A stretch of 64,000 bases of DNA from Zingiber officinale (GCF_018446385.1 NC_055987.1:3920705-3984704); one strand, 5' to 3'; shown: positions 1 through 12,380, counted from the stretch's first letter. A program made the numbers and translations. Notes: generated from the letters alone by a model not told the origin.

Positions 1-1320
1 GATTGTTTTTGAAGTTTCAGGAACCATTCACCTTTCTTCATACCTGAGGGTATCATCATATAAGACAATTGATGGTCGAGGACAGAGGATAAAATTGACT
101 GGCAAAGGTTTACAACTGAAAGAATGTGAACATGTAATCGTTTGCGATCTGGAATTTGAAGGTGGCAGAGGGCATGATGTTGATGGTATTCAGATAAAGC
201 CCAAGTCGAGGCATATTTGGATAGACCGCTGCAGCTTACAAGATTATGATGATGGACTAATTGATATCACTCGCGAAAGTACTGATATCACCGTTTCAAG
301 GTGATGTAATATACTAATTTTTCTCTGTGATTATAGATTAATTGTCCTTGTAGAAGTTTCTGTTTCTTTTGGTCTATATTCTGATACACTTGCAGTTGCT
401 TTCCTTCTTTTACTAGCCATCATCACAACATAATGCAGCAATCTTTTCTGAAATTTCTTTCGCAAAATCTGCAACCTTATCAATAAATCTTGTCAATATG
501 GTTTGTTCTTGCAATAGATTAGCATAAAAAAGTTACTTAGTGGTGATCACTGCAAGAATTGCTGTATGCTTCTCATTTCCATGTTTGAACAGATGCCGCT
601 TCGCCAATCATGACAAGACGATGCTTATTGGAGCAGACAAGAGTCATGTTACCGATAGATGTATTCGCGTTACCATTCACCATTGCTTCTTCGATGGAAC
701 AAGACAGAGACAACCTCGACTTAGATTTGGCAAAGTTCACCTTTACAACAATTACACAAGAAACTGGAGCATATATGCTGTCTGTGCCAGTGTAGAAGCA
801 CAGGTCCTTTCTAATTTAAACTATATAAGCAGTAGCACTTGTTTGTCTGTGTTCTACTCAAATACCCTATTGATCTTTTTCTCTGGGTCCAGATCTTGTC
901 TCAATGCAATATTTATGAAGCAGGACAAAAGAAGTTGGTATTTAGGTACATGCCTGAGAAGGTAATTCTTGTTAGATCACACCATGAATCATGCCTAACA
1001 AGTTGGTATTTCATTCTAAATGAGCTTATGAACATTTCATGTTGAATTTATTAAGAATCTAGTGAGCCTTGGTAATTAGATGCATGTTGTTGGCGCAGGC
1101 AGCCGATCGGGAAGAGGTGAAGGCGGGTTGGATAAGGTCTGAAGGCGACATGTTTCTGAACGGCACCCAGCTTGGGTTGTTAGATGCTGGTGCTCAAAGT
1201 GTTTTCGATCCCTCAGAACATTATCCACCATGGACTGTGGAACCTGCATCACTGGCTCTTAAAGAAGTCCTCCAATTATGCACTGGATGGCAAGCTATCC
1301 CAAGGCCAAATGATTGTTGA
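1..1320 (+). CDS. Pectate lyase (PelC-type), 5' end outside the window
   Basis: Exons read as 1-300, 593-803, 893-961 and 1099-1320. All introns are GT-AG and the phases join without a stop. The product is a polysaccharide lyase family 1 enzyme that cleaves de-esterified homogalacturonan by beta-elimination in the cell wall. Seen: the WIDRCSLQDYDDGLIDIT segment, equivalent to the family vWIDH region; HHCFFDGTRQR followed by QPRLRFGKVHLYNNYT, the signature holding the catalytic arginine region; and a C-terminal part with a conserved FDPSEHYPPW segment. The reading frame is open from base 2, so the first exon continues leftwards and the signal peptide is not visible. The multi-exon structure fits the short plant pectate-lyase-like subgroup. 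No truncation or frameshift in the visible part. Confidence 0.93.
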
Positions 1321-1451
1321 AGCAATCATGTCTGTTGAACTATGTGATTTCGATGTTTGCAATCTTGGGGGTTTTTTGAAGTAGGTTGTAGATGAATCAT
1401 AATTCGTGAAGGTCAGTATTCGATTTGATAAGATTTGGTTTATATTCATTC

Positions 1452-1457
1452 AATAAA
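1452..1457 (+). terminator. Poly(A) signal of the pectate lyase
   Basis: A canonical AATAAA lies about 130 bases after the stop codon, inside AT-rich sequence where the GC content drops sharply. Confidence 0.55.
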
Positions 1458-1713
1458 AATATAAAGAAATTTGAATACTAGTGACTTTGGATTAATTGAC
1501 ATTTATTTATATTTTGTTTGAATATAAATAATATAAGAGTTTATAAAGTTATAAAATTTTAAGTTATTTGTAATATATTAAAATAAAAAGAATATGAGTT
1601 ATATATATTAAATTAATATATTTTAAAATAGTTAATTGAATTTGATAAAAAAAATTGAGTTCCAAAGTTTAAATAAGCATGATAAGAAAATAACTTCTAA
1701 AGTTCTATGTTGA

Positions 1714-2040
1714 GAGTACGTCGGAACCTTCAAGGAAGTGAAATGGGATTCTCTGGATTATTTTTCTTGGTCCTCTCCTAGACTAAGAAAAGTAGATTGG
1801 TGGGAGATAATGGTCCTCATATATTAAATAAGTAGGGGTCATTGCCTCCCATCAATGTAAATATTAGAACAGGAGATTGTCTAGTAGTTGCGAGTACGTC
1901 GGAACTCTCTAAGAAGTGGAATGGGATCCTCTGAATCACTTTTCTTGATCCTCTCCTTAGATCAAGAAAAGTCGATTGGTGGGAGATAATGGTTTCCACA
2001 TGTTAAACAGATAAGGATCATTACCTTTCAGAACCAGGGA
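1714..2040 (+). repeat. Two tandem ~178-bp hairpin-bearing repeats
   Basis: Unit 1 starts at 1714 and unit 2 at 1892, both with GAGTACGTCGGAAC. Each contains an internal hairpin. In unit 2 it is perfect: TTTTCTTGATC (1940-1950), 9-nt loop, GATCAAGAAAA (1960-1970). In unit 1 it is imperfect. A second conserved block reads GATTGGTGGGAGATAATGG. This looks like a MITE-like element duplicated in tandem. No coding potential. Confidence 0.7.
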
Positions 2041-2049
2041 TGGTCTAAT

Positions 2050-3240
2050 ATTTAAGGACCAAAGGATCCTTTCCTTAGGAAGTGGCTAGCCTGTAAGTTA
2101 GTTTTCTAACAGAATTTAACAAATTTCAAGATTTTAATTCTATTTGTACTGAAACCTTAAAGATACGAGTGGCAAACTGGACTTTTCAACGAGATGGCGG
2201 TTAAAGTCCAGATCCGTTGGATTGTAAATGAAATTACTAATTAATAAATAGTTCAGATTAATTTGTATTTAATTGCTTAGCAATGAAAATATTTGAAAAA
2301 GATATTTATTAAATATTTTTAAATTTCAAATCTCCACTATTGAAAAAGAGGATGGAGATTGAGATAAAAGAAATCGTGGAACAAATTTTTGCAGATAGAT
2401 CTCAGAGTGAGATATTTGATAAATATATTATATAAATATTTAATTGATGATGTAAATATGAGATCATGAATACTCGAGAGAAATATTTATTGTGCTCTTT
2501 GATACAAAAGAAGATATTCATAAAAAAAAAAAAAGATAATTCCATTATCTTAATGCCCCCTCTTATGGGATATTTACTCCAAAACACGGATGAGGAAGAG
2601 AAAAGAATCTATAGTAAAAAATTATCCTTAAAGAAAGAGAAGAGAAAATGTGAAAAAATCTTTCTTTACATGCTTGTTTATTTTGATAGAAGAAGGTAGA
2701 TATATATAATATAATTTTGTAAATAAAAAAGGTACATACGTCATTTTTATAGGTATATGATGTAATTTTGTAAGTTAATGTATCATTTTTTGATATATGA
2801 TGTAATTTTATAAATAAAAAAAATGTACATACATCATTTTTTTTTCATCCGCTTCTTTCCCTTTAATTTTGAGATAATTAATTTTGACTTGAAAATCATC
2901 CGGTGATGAATTACATTTCTTTTTTATCATTAAAATTTTAATGAAATAAATGACGAAAACTTTTCACTATAATAATTTTTTCTTAATTTTGATTTCTACT
3001 CTCCCAAACTCTCTCAAGTAAACTGACCATTAATATCAGCCTCATTGATATGAAAAAAAATGAATATAGATATATAAATGTTAGGCGTACGGTAGAATAA
3101 AGCATTAAGAAGGCCTTCAAGTCTGTATAAAAGTTTACTATGAATTATTTTAATTAAAAAAAATTATATAAAAGGTCCTTTCGAAAGTTTGCTACGAAGA
3201 ACTCTTCAAGAGCCGAAATTTGTTTGGACTTAGGAAGATC
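2050..3240. other. AT-rich intergenic DNA with a short duplicated block
   Basis: No gene recognised. Between 2704 and 2848 a block containing GATGTAATTTT, an A-run and GTACATACRTCATTTTT occurs twice, about 95 bases apart. The small ORFs here are A/T-rich and show no family resemblance. Confidence 0.5.
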
Positions 3241-3247
3241 TTCTTCA

Positions 3248-3249
<2 letters not shown>

Positions 3250-3292
<43 letters not shown>
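3250..3292. repeat. (TA)n microsatellite
   Basis: About 21 uninterrupted TA units. The flanks AGATCTTCTTCAATTT and AAATTGAA...AAGATCTTCA are partly complementary, so the array sits at the tip of a hairpin. Confidence 0.9.
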
Positions 3293-3297
<5 letters not shown>

Positions 3298-3860
3298 GAA
3301 CGATCCCATGGAAAAAATAAAGATCTTCAAAAAATTAGATCAAAAGGTTGATAAATTTAAACCGTAAAATAAGACCGGCCCTCATGCCGTTGGGCTGTCC
3401 CTGCCTACGCCACACGTCAAGACAGTGAGGACCCTGCCTCGGTTTCTGTCAATAAATTAATAACTAGATATGTAAAGAAAAAAAATCATGGAATAAACAA
3501 AAATAAATAAATTAATATAATAAAATAATGTGAAATAAAACAAAAAGCTGCAAAACTCATGAATCTTTTAGAAGTGTCGATTATTGAATTCATGAAAAAA
3601 TTGAGATGCTTTCGTTTTTGAGACAACGCGATAATGAATTTTTAAATTATACGAATAGGAACGAATTTATTTTATACGTTGACTAAATATATTTAAAATT
3701 ATGACTATATGTCAATAATCTTAAATGTATTATTTTCTAAATAAATGTATACATTGAGCCTGTCCCCGCCGACTCCCATAAAATAATTTTATAAACAGTT
3801 TGTAATTTTAATTCACTTTTTCTATTTTTTGGTTGGTTATTTTTTATTTAAAAAAATATA

Positions 3861-3894
3861 TCCGTGCAAAAGCGCGGGAATTACACTACCTAGT
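3861..3894 (+). mobile_element. 3' terminus of a Helitron
   Basis: The stem CCGTGC (3863-3868) / GCGCGG (3873-3878), with one G-T wobble, is followed by a short spacer and CTAG (3891-3894), then T. This is the plant Helitron 3' end: a GC-rich hairpin 10-15 nt before CTRR, with insertion between A and T. The element body would lie to the left in the AT-rich region. No convincing 5' TC terminus and no Rep/helicase coding was found, so the element is non-autonomous or truncated. Confidence 0.7.
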
Positions 3895-3997
3895 CAGACT
3901 AAAACACCATCCACCAGTTATCGCATGAATTAAGCAGATCTAAAAACCTGGCTTTCTTTCAAAATGGAAGGGAGAAATGCGTGCCTGAAACTATGTA

Positions 3998-6900
3998 TCA
4001 GGCATTGCTACTCGATGAACTCGTGTGCTGTGGCCTCTGTGTCTGGCTCCTCAAAAAGCTCTTGGTGTATATCGATCCAAAAACAATTCCCTGAACAATA
4101 AGTTGTATTAGTCGAAGTACAGAAAGAAATATCAAAATCCAGAAAGAACGAGTAGAAAGTGTTTACAGCTCCAATCAGTTGTTCCCAACTAAGCGGATGA
4201 GCGAACCAAATGCAAGAAAGTAAGATGCTGACCAGCTAAAAAGATGTCCAAACATATGATTAGTACAGAAGTTGGACAAGGTTCGCAGATATTTTATTTT
4301 CTTAAACAACTCACCTGTCTGGTGGTCATGATGGTAGCAAATGTAAGAGCCCCGAAATTGCGAATTGTGTAAGAAATAAAAAACTGGCTAACAGTTGCTA
4401 CCTGTGAACATTTGGTATGCCAAAAGAAAAAACATCGGGAGTATCTGTCAGAAACCTTCGCGTTTAGATCAAGCGCGTCATATCTAAAGACGCAAGACCT
4501 CGGAGGCGCAGTGCTAACTAATGTCCAAGCAACCATGAGAGCAGAAAGGGAAGGCGAAGGGAACTTGGGTAAAATATGCTTACAGTGGATAGAAGTGCTA
4601 CATCGTAGAAGCAATCTTGGTGCTTGAACATGAAATTTATTGCTGAAAGAAGATGACCCTGTAGAATGAGTCCTGTAGAGAAAACCAACGACTGGTTAAA
4701 TAAAATTCTAATGCAACTGCAGAGGCAAGAAAATGTAGCCCCTCAATAATGTAAAAAGGAAACCAAGAGAATTGGTATTTCCAGATGGAAAAAATGAGAA
4801 AAATATTAACGAGAATGCCAATAACAATCAAGGTGATGCTTGCTACAACACCCAATGGTCATTTAGATAGATTAGCATATAGCAAACAGTTCATATAAAA
4901 GGGAGAGCATATGGGTTGCACATATAACTGGGAAGAAAACAAGTCAGCTAGAGATGATTGCAAGTAAAGCTACTCTAAATTGAGATTAGACTGTAAACCA
5001 AGCCCTCAGAAGGCCCCTTTCAGCTCAGGACTTCAGTATCATTTGTGTTATTAAATTATATCATTACTAAGCCTAGTAGTTTGATCTACTACACCATTGT
5101 GGTTGAGGCATTATGCTTAAATTAAAATAATAAAAGGGGGAGTGCGAAGAGTATGGATATAAGTCGGTCTATTTCCTATGCTTGAGCTTTTGGAATGAGA
5201 AGTCAGCCAACTTTAAATAGTCATACCCATGACAAGAAACATCTATAGACGGAAGCAAGAAAAAGATGATGAGCATGCTAGTTTTGCACTTTCAGATAGG
5301 TAGTATTCTGCTAATCATATGCTAAACTTTCCATATGTTGATAGTCCCACAGCAACAAGATAAAAACTGAATTCATTTAGCAATATAATGGAAAAGCATT
5401 TTCAAACCTATATTAAAATCACATGCCTAATCATTTGTTCTTAGACATCAATACAATTTAGAAAATGAGATTCCAGAACTCTGCTTTTGCATCTGCAAAG
5501 AATCATGTAATTAGTCAAATCAGAGGACACTACTCAACAAAGGTTACACATGATTGATTTGCATAAAACAAATGATTTTCTGTTTTCAAAAAAAGAAACT
5601 ATTACAGAAAGGTACGTAAGACAGTTGACCAGTGGTATGATTTTAAGCAATTCATTTTGAAGTGCAAGAATATAATGAATTTTACCGGTTAAACTGAGGA
5701 GACATGAACAAACTGTTGTGTAGAATATCTGATTATGTATTTCCATGTCATAACCTCTAAAAAGTTTGTCTTGAAATGTACTGGTGAAACCATCAAACCT
5801 GGAAAACATAAATGAAGAATGAGAAACTGGAATGTGACAATATGAACAATATTAATCACAGAATACTGGCAAATGTGACAATGTGACCTATAGTAATCAA
5901 AAAAATGCTGGCAACGAAACTAGCATATATCCATCACCAAATGAACTTCTAGTATTTATCAGAATAGTATTCTATAACATAGTACACTTATGTAAAGAGG
6001 GGTTGAAGACAGCTAGTAGTCCCTCAAGAGCTTAGACAGTGAACATATTTCAAATAAAAGCTAATCTAGCTAATCTGGCTTGAATCCTAAAATTATCAGA
6101 AACTTGTCTATCAAAAGGGTATGCTACTTTCAAAATCATAGAATTCCTAGCGATAGAAAAAAAAATATGGAAATATAATGTGCCAACTAAAACATTAATT
6201 CTATTTAAAATAGTGATGTAAGTTAAACAAGGACATACAACATAAAGTGCCATGATAAGAAGATACGTCAACCCAAAGAACAGTGTTCCAAGAAACTACT
6301 AATGATTGTTAAAAGTCTTCAGAGCAATAATATCCAGATAAATAATTTGTTACTAATGATTGGTGTATTAAAACCAATGTTAATACTACTAGGAATTATA
6401 AGTCATGTAGGTTTAGACCCATATTAGATGTTTTAGGACCAGGGTCCAAGTTGAGTCCTATATTTAACTTGTCATGGTTATCTCATACAACAAACAGTAC
6501 AATATCTCTTTTATCCAAATTTAACAACCAGAGTACAAAAGAAATCAGATTCCTTCTATTATAGACACAAACATAATGAAACTAGAAACTAGTAAGGGTA
6601 TACCCAAGATAACCAAGCATAAGACTAATTCCCCAGATAGTGCTTTCTCTTCCAGTATTATACGGGGTAATATCAGTTGATGCCTACAATGGAGAAGTTA
6701 CATCAGACTTATTTAGAGAATCTTCAAAAAAAAAAAGTCAACTCCAGGCATTTGATCCTTGCATCTATAGATAAGATTGATATTATGAAGATCATGTATT
6801 AAACACAAATAACAACTTATTTATATAGTGACATGGAAGGTACATCTTAGCATACCCATAAGAAGAACTTGTAAGATGCAACAGAAAGATGCCTGATAGA

Positions 6901-9900
6901 ATTGCAAAAGGTAGCAATCTAGCATAGACCTATAGGATCTTCTTAACACAGCATGCTTATGACAATAAGTCCCAAAAATATGAAAAGTATCGCTCCTACT
7001 TAGGTAGAAACATGTGGCAAAAGGCGATTCGCTCCCCCCAGCGCCCCCGCCAACCCGTCCCTAGGCCAACACGGAGGAGGTAAATCACGGGTGACTACTA
7101 GCCATTAGTGCAAATGGCTAAGACATGGGGGAGGTTATGCTCAGTCACACCGAGTTTCGACCTCAAGACCTCATGTGGCAACTCCCCATGTCTTAACCAT
7201 CGCACCGCCCCGAGGGGACTACTTAGGTAGAAACATGCACATATGAGAACTGGTACTCGAGATGCATTATTCAAGTACAGGGATTTTTGGAAGTCAATTA
7301 ATAAAGAAATATATAAAAACTAACAGCAAAATAAGACATCTGAGAAACAACTATCAAATAAATGACCAGATCTATCCAGAAAAATCTAGGAAAGAATTCA
7401 AAATCTAAGATTTATGCTTACTGGATATAGAATAAATACAGCACATCCAATTGTCACAAGCAGAGCAAATAGATAGTCTTTCCCATTATATTTCTTCTGC
7501 ATTATAAGTGTTCCCCAAACCTGATACACAAGAAATACTGATCACAGATGCACAAACAAAGAAAACTTCCTAAGAAAATATTGCAAGGCGTGATAACAAT
7601 GTTCAAAATATAATTTACTAAAACTGAAGGACAAATATGAAACTCAACCATGACTCCGAAACTAAAAGCGTGATGAAACTTATCAGGATATCTAAACACT
7701 GTTAAGTGTCAATACTTGAGTTCAACAAGGAATTCATATGGCCAGATCAATGCAAAGATTATATAACTATAGTGGGATGTGATTGACATTAAGTTACTAA
7801 AAAAGTGTCAATTAACAAACATTTCCTTCTAATGGATGGTAAATGTAGTGAAACCTTCCATATCTCTGCGTAAAGTGAGGCCATCCTTTCCATGATAAAT
7901 TTACAGAAACAGTAGGCACCAGAAATGTTCCAAGTAACAAGAAACATACATCAGAAAGGAGAAAAAAAAGATTCATGCTCAAAACTAGGAACAAGAATCT
8001 CAGAATTTTAACCCATCATAGACCACAAAATTGGAGTGACATCTAATTCAAAATATTTTACACATACCTAGACATGACAAGGTAATGGGTCAAAAAATTT
8101 AATACAGACAGGCTCAAAAAATACATAATTGTGAACTTTGCTGCTTTATCCATACAACTAGACATGGCATCTATTCTGATAAAAACTCTGTATAAATAAA
8201 AGAAGAAGCGTCAATTTTGCTAATTAAAAGCATGTTGATGTTTGATCTTAGAGACCCACATCAGCCAATGCTGCGAGACAGTATCACAAGGCTCATTAAT
8301 TTTCTCACTGACTTCAGGTACAGATTGAAATGGTTGCGTTGCAATCAGCTATTGAACCAGTTTGCTGATACAGTATCAGAATATGAAACCACATTGAACA
8401 ATATCCATGTAAGAAATAATTGAAAAGAATACAAGACCAACATGAGAAAAATTTCTCAGTGTAAAATTTTACCACACTGATGGTCAATATAGTAACAAAC
8501 TACAGTCGACACAAATTCACAAACTAGAAATGTTCTTTGATGCATCTTCCACTAGACTGGATTAGAAGAACAGTGTATTTGGTATTCTTCAAGAAAGCTA
8601 GGAGTAACAAATATTTAAATACCACTTCCATATAATTAATAAATCCAATAGGAAAAACAGGAAATATTGTGCAATCACTGATGGACTAACCAAGCTAAAA
8701 TGAAATAGAACAAGGTTTTCATGCCAATGAAAACAACAAACACATTAATGTTTATCCTTAATATCCCAAATCCTCCAGTTCAACACATATCAATTTTATG
8801 TTGACTGCTGAACAATTTAAAAGCCAACAAAAAGAATGGCACAGAAGGAAAAGGTAAATCGTTAGACAAAGAAAAATCGGAATCATATCAAATGCCATTT
8901 GGACAGAAAACCAGATATGTTTTAAGATGAAGCAGAAATTATATTTAAAGATAGACATAATCTTGATGGAGATTTACCATGACAGGTATCATTTTTGCGC
9001 ATTTTGCAAGGGTCTGCACTGGAAAACTAACATATTTCAGGGCCTGAAACAACCAAGAATAATTTTACTTGTACTGGAGACACAAAGACAAAGGAAGCAG
9101 AAAGGCTTCTGATTAAGTCCAAAAGATGATGATAAAGTCACTGAACAAAAGTTAGTTACCTCATATTGGCAGGTTGTGGTTAGTATGTTAGATATAGATA
9201 CCGCACAATACTTGTACATGGGTGCTACTGGATCCAGTGACTTTTTACTTGCCTATGGAACAACAAGCATGGAATGGTTTTCTTTAAATCAGGCTAGCTA
9301 AACATGAAATAGAGACATATAAAACTCACCAGCAAAACTCCTGCAGATACTGCAGATGTCATAATGCGATTGCAGAAGACAAGAAACAGTGAATATCTAA
9401 AATATTCTTTGTTTATCCCATATGGAATTCTCATTATCTTCTCCTGAAAATAAAAGCAATCTAGTGAGCAAGATAAAAAGTAGAAATCCAAGATTCTCCA
9501 GGGTACCACATGATACTGCTTGGTTGGAATAACCCGTGCAGATCTTTAGTGAGATTTAGGAGTATACATGAAAATAATTTCATAAACTTGAATGTTTATA
9601 TAGTTTCAATTGAATTGAAGAGTGCAGAATGGAGGTGAAATAGCACCCTACACTGAATGGATAAACTAGCGTAGTAGCAACTGATTACACCAAACTTTTG
9701 TCCAGTGAATTATGAAAATGATGAAAAGTGCAATTTTGAATTTTCCGACCATATGCACTATTCATTACACCACCAAGATTATTGAACTTCCCTACTTAAA
9801 CGAGAAGAGTTACTCCAGGTTTTGAGTAGAATAATTAGAGACCATATGCACTCATTTCAAATTTTTGTTTATTTATTGAGAATAAAAGGACAAACGAAAA

Positions 9901-10090
9901 TCGTTCCGTTAACACAATCAGAAATATTATAAGATATACACATCGCTAGGGTTTGCCGAAATGGATGAGTATGCTGATCTACCTGTAGGATGCCATAGAT
10001 AAGCAGGCTGCTCATGATCCCAAACACCGCGAAAGCGCACTTGAACACCCTGTTCTCCTTCACTTGTGCCGCACCAAGGAGTTCAGCCAT
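3998..10090 (-). CDS. UDP-galactose/UDP-glucose transporter (SLC35B1-like, UTR2/UTR5 group), complete
   Basis: Eleven exons: 9983-10090, 9330-9443, 9160-9252, 8978-9043, 7422-7520, 6604-6683, 5686-5798, 4584-4672, 4315-4401, 4167-4235, 3998-4090. All have GT-AG borders and consistent phases, giving 336 residues. The protein belongs to the UAA/NST multi-spanning family, which exchanges cytosolic UDP-Gal/UDP-Glc for UMP across ER/Golgi membranes to supply glycosylation and wall polysaccharide synthesis. Seen: MAELLGAAQVKENRVFKCAF start; ILTTTCQYEALKYVSFPVQT; KMIPVMVWGTLIMQKKY; FDGFTSTFQDKLF; IHNQIFYTTVCSC; SQFFISYTIRNFGALTFATI; WFAHPLSWEQ. These are the blocks of the Arabidopsis UTR2/UTR5 subgroup. 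Hydrophobic segments are spread along the chain. The C-terminus is a serine-rich tail without the ER dilysine motif. Substrate preference is inferred from family. Confidence 0.95.
7015..7218 (-). mobile_element. tRNA-derived SINE in intron 5 of the transporter
   Basis: On the minus strand it starts GTCCCCTCGGGGCGG. It carries an A-box-like TGGTTAAGACATGG and a B-box-like GGTCGAAACTC at tRNA-like spacing, and ends in CGCCTTTTGCCA. Both sides carry a perfect 19-bp target duplication, CTACTTAGGTAGAAACATG (6996-7014 and 7219-7237). The GC-rich insert stands out in the AT-rich intron. The length (about 204 bp) and long target duplication fit LINE-mobilised plant SINEs. It is clear of the splice sites. 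Confidence 0.9.
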
Positions 10091-10440
10091 TGTGTTATGC
10101 TCGCACGCGACGTGTCCACGAGCGGCGACGCGCTCCAGTCACGAGACCGTAGAGGAATCGTCGAGATTTCTGTTTCCCCAATTTAGAACCAGAGGGGATT
10201 TGGTCGGGTTGGGTAAGAGAGAAGCTGAGGCGGTCGGGTCGCCGCAGGAGCAGCTGGATAGGAGCCGGGAGTGCGATGCGTGTAGCTCGGTCGACCACTG
10301 CTTGGGTTGGCACAGGAAGCGGATCGCGACCTCGAGTCACCACTGCAGGTAGCAGCGGCGATACGCGCCAAGGGTTGGATGTGCCGGTGCTAGAGATCGG
10401 CGGAGGACGACGGCTGGCGGTGATCTGAGATGGCCAAGGG
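10091..10440 (-). promoter_or_regulatory. GC-rich leader/promoter of the transporter gene
   Basis: GC-rich, CpG-rich sequence directly upstream of the transporter ATG, ending abruptly in AT-rich DNA near 10480. It fits a 5' UTR and CpG-type plant promoter. Overlapping arginine-rich ORFs on both strands are composition artefacts. No clear TATA box at the expected place. Confidence 0.5.
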
Positions 10441-11513
10441 AAGTTAGTCGAATCTGTGGGTCAGCTGAAGAATCAGACGGCATTATAAAATTAATAAATT
10501 ATAGAAGGAGAAAATCCATTTTTTTTAATGTCCTATGATATTATGATTTACCTTAAAAATAGATGATAATATGGATGATAGGAAGGAAAAAATAATAAAA
10601 ATTATTATTATTATTGATTTTTTTTTTATTGATTTAAGGGGAGGTACTTAGAAATCTAAATACATGCATCTGTGTCTTCCTAAACAATCTCTTAAGATTG
10701 TGTATCTATCCTTCATATTCACAGTGTGTTCTGTTCCTAATTTGTCAAATCAAATAAAGCATACAAGCAAAATGTCGAGCTTTGTTGAATGCCGTCCCAA
10801 GGTGTTCCTCGGCTCTTTCACCGTACTAGATGTGCTATTCAGACATAGCCATAAAAGCCCAATCACTTGACAATCAAACAGAATGTGAGCTTATGTTTCC
10901 TCCGCTTGTAGGCACAATGGACCCATCTTGCATGGGACGGCCTTAGACTTTGTTAAATAAATAAATAGGTCATTTGTATTCAAATGAGAAAACTTTATCT
11001 AAATTGAAGGGACTAAACGCATGTATTTACTGTATAGTGTTGGTGGGTGACAGCATGACGATGACAGGTTGACAATGTGATGGTGGTGGCGCTGGACAGT
11101 GGCTGTCTTTGTGGTCGAAAAGTTTGAGGGACGGATGAGTAAAAGTGAATTCCAAAAAATAAAAATAGGACTAAGTCGGTGAATGAGGAAGAAAAGGGGA
11201 GGAAGAAAAGGTACGCTCCGATGCATGTTTTTCTTTTTTATTTTAGAATTTATAATTATTCATTAATAATATTCGTGAATAATATTCGTAGATATTATGA
11301 ATAATATTTATGAACCATATTCATTAATAAAATTCTTATCAATATGCTAAATAAATAATAAAATAAATAAATTTGAATTATCAAACTCAATAATTAATCA
11401 AATAAATTTGAATTGAGAGTTCGATAACATTTAAACGAGTTAAGCTTGAACTAAGCTCAAACCAAGTTTAAATTGAGAGTTCAATAATATCTAAACAAAT
11501 CAAACTCAAGGAA
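10441..11513. other. Intergenic region with a LINE remnant
   Basis: AT-rich DNA with short ATT runs near 10600. Apart from the LINE zinc-binding remnant nothing is recognised. The stretch 11240-11510 is AT-rich with repeats of AATATTCAT/TTCATTAATA type and ends at the copia target site. Confidence 0.5.
10740..10975 (-). pseudogene. LINE reverse-transcriptase zinc-binding (zf-RVT) remnant
   Basis: Minus-strand translation gives MGPLCLQAEET, a stop, then AHILFDCQV, with a leucine/serine-rich tail. This is the CPLC..EET..H..F.C pattern of the zf-RVT domain found after the reverse transcriptase of plant L1-type LINEs. In-frame stops show decay. No RT core is visible nearby, so only the 3' part survives. 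Confidence 0.5.
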
Positions 11514-11518
11514 CTAAT

Positions 11519-11948
11519 TGTTGGGCGTTACACTTGGCAGACGAAAGGGTTCGTCCCTTTCGCTGCTGCAAATGCCAGGGAGACGAAGGGGCGTCCTTTC
11601 CCCTTCGTCTTCCTCAACCTTCTTATAAGAGGCGTCCAAGGCAATCAGAGGGGAGAGAGGATAGTTTCTGGCGATCAGAAGTGCGCAGAAGAGCAGTGGA
11701 GGTGATCGTGTGAGCAAAGGGAGAACATCCGTAGGGACGGGATTTGGTTTGTGGAAGAGTTCGAGAAAGTTCCGTGTGGTGATCTTCTCGGCGACAGCAG
11801 CAGCGACGTCTCCGGCGGTTCATCGGTGACTTCATCGACCGGCGTCTTCGGTTGCGGTTCTTCGGGAGATCAATGTGAGTGTTTATGGTTTCCGCATTAT
11901 TATTTTAATTACTTCGTTTAAGTTTTCATGCTCTCAAAACTACCAACA
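11519..11948 (+). repeat. 5' LTR of the copia element
   Basis: Starts TGTTGGGCGTTACACTTGG and ends CTACCAACA. U3 holds an inverted repeat GACGAAGGGG (11582-11591) / CCCCTTCGTC (11600-11609) directly upstream of a TATA box (TTATAAGA at about 11622-11629). The transcript probably starts some 30 bases later. Confidence 0.95.
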
Positions 11949-11949
11949 A

Positions 11950-11961
11950 TGGTATCAGAGC
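11950..11961 (+). other. Primer-binding site (tRNA-iMet)
   Basis: TGGTATCAGAGC is complementary to the 3' end of plant initiator methionine tRNA and lies one base after the 5' LTR, the usual arrangement in copia elements. Confidence 0.95.
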
Positions 11962-12047
11962 ATGTATAGTTTTGACAGCATGAAAAACGACGCCGAAAAG
12001 CTCGTGTTTTTTCTTCTTCTATTGCGAAGAAGAAGATGAACAGTGAA

Positions 12048-12380
12048 TTGAATCGATTGAAATTTCGTTTCAATCGATTCAAAAAATCGCAAACAGCGTG
12101 TATTTTTTGTTTGAATCGATTGTTCAATCGATTCAAATATTTGAATCGATTGAATAAAGAATTGAATCGATTCAATTGACGACACAGTGCTTTGTTGAAT
12201 CGATTCGTCAATCGATTAAAAATCATGCACAATAATATTTTCGATATTTGAATCGATTCATTTCAAAATCTGAATCGATTAAAGATCGAATGAAAAAGGA
12301 ATGAACAGTGCTTGTATTTAACGAAGCACAGTGCGGCATGCAAATTTTTTATTTTTGAATCGATTCAATAACGAATTTGA
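12048..12380 (+). repeat. Cluster of GAATCGATTC-type palindromes in the element leader
   Basis: About eleven copies of (T)GAATCGATT or its complement within about 330 bases of the untranslated leader, several as the perfect 10-mer palindrome GAATCGATTC. Spacers vary and are AT-rich. Translating through them produces spurious N/R/F-rich ORFs. Confidence 0.85.

Noticed and set aside
7141-7218. A tRNA gene suggested by A- and B-box sequences
   Set aside because: No acceptor stem or cloverleaf; it lies inside a unit with 19-bp target duplications and is a SINE head.
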